NCBI GenBank assembly: GCA_964613675.1
Contig: CAZTIH010000060.1
Span: 1-15,045 of the forward strand
From: DAIUCA01 sp964613675
GTDB lineage: Bacteria; Pseudomonadota; Gammaproteobacteria; Competibacterales; Competibacteraceae
Direction of reading: 5' to 3'
DNA: 15,045 nt
The position numbers were made by a program, and so were the translations under genes. The notes beneath the pieces were generated by a model that worked only from the letters and a program-made list of their open reading frames with translations, did no database searches and had not been told where the DNA came from. Each line of letters opens with the position of its first letter. The first letter of the stretch is position 1. Shown one piece after another: positions 14,975 through 15,045 of the stretch.

Positions 14975-15002
14975 ATAAAAAAGCCCCCTTTTACGGGGGC
15001 TT
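14975..15002 (-). terminator. Rho-independent terminator for a leftward gene entering from the right edge
   Basis: GCCCCC at 14983-14988 and GGGGGC at 14995-15000 form a GC-rich stem with a six-base loop, extended to 8 bp by flanking AA/TT. Read leftward, the stem is followed by a run of six T (GGGGGCTTTTTTAT), the classical intrinsic terminator. It lies seven bases beyond a probable stop codon at 15010-15012. Rightward, only a broken T-run follows. Confidence 0.88.
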
Positions 15003-15009
15003 CTGAGTT

Positions 15010-15045
15010 TTACGACTGCTGGGATGAAATGACGTTATCGACGGT
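15010..15045 (-). CDS. C-terminal tail of a leftward gene cut by the window edge
   Basis: In the leftward direction one frame reads eleven codons ending TVDNVISSQQS and then TAA at 15012-15010, seven bases before a strong intrinsic terminator. Stop plus terminator spacing supports a real gene end. The fragment is far too short to identify. The other two frames either stay open through the terminator or stop immediately. Confidence 0.45.
   Translation of the reverse strand, partial: TVDNVISSQQS

Noticed and set aside
14820..14980. Possible RNA gene in the roughly 205-base right intergenic region
   Set aside because: No cloverleaf, T-loop motif or strong stem series was visible; the region most likely holds only a promoter.
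1..15045. CRISPR array, insertion sequence or integration site
   Set aside because: No regularly spaced repeats, transposase-like product, terminal inverted repeats or tRNA-flanked direct repeats were found by reading.

Overview
The window looks like chromosomal DNA of a PHA-storing gammaproteobacterium. The pointers are an E. coli-type PepN, an AcpH-type ACP phosphodiesterase, a full-length YebC and a phasin. Several proteins feel similar to those of sulfur-oxidising lineages (Thiotrichales or Chromatiales), but this placement is only an inference. No tRNA, rRNA, insertion sequence, integrase or CRISPR array was seen. There is no gene-free stretch longer than about 210 bases.

Left part (1-3772), the accessory-looking part. 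A leftward gene that runs off the left edge encodes an N6-adenine DNA methyltransferase with a nuclease-like N-terminus, probably a type IIG-like restriction-modification enzyme. Its distal half is strikingly AT-rich. Divergent from it, 72 bases away, are two overlapping rightward frames. They encode an unrecognised protein with one membrane segment and a long coiled coil, either as two coupled genes or as one gene broken by a frameshift.

Middle (3773-10075), all leftward. A phasin gene has its own terminator and a promoter region with three TTGCAA palindromes. Upstream of it lies a compact series transcribed right to left: an OmpR/PhoB-type response regulator, a dynamin-like membrane GTPase, acpH, an uncharacterised 63-residue ORF, and pepN. 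The GTPase and acpH overlap by GTGA, and the small ORF and pepN overlap in TAATG. Dynamin through pepN is therefore probably one operon, possibly led by the regulator gene 66 bases upstream.

Right part (10076-15045). A solitary periplasmic binding protein of the ABC_sub_bind type is divergent from the response regulator. It ends three bases from a convergent gene for a membrane-anchored ExeA/DamX-like P-loop ATPase. Upstream of that ATPase gene, on the same strand, are yebC and a second solitary binding protein of the branched-chain amino acid class. These three genes (binding protein, yebC, ATPase) are closely spaced and probably cotranscribed. Neither binding protein has permease or ATPase genes nearby. 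A strong leftward terminator and a probable eleven-codon gene tail mark the right edge.

The parts most worth a second look are the methyltransferase with its divergent membrane/coiled-coil partner, and the coupled dynamin/ACP-phosphodiesterase/small-ORF/aminopeptidase operon.
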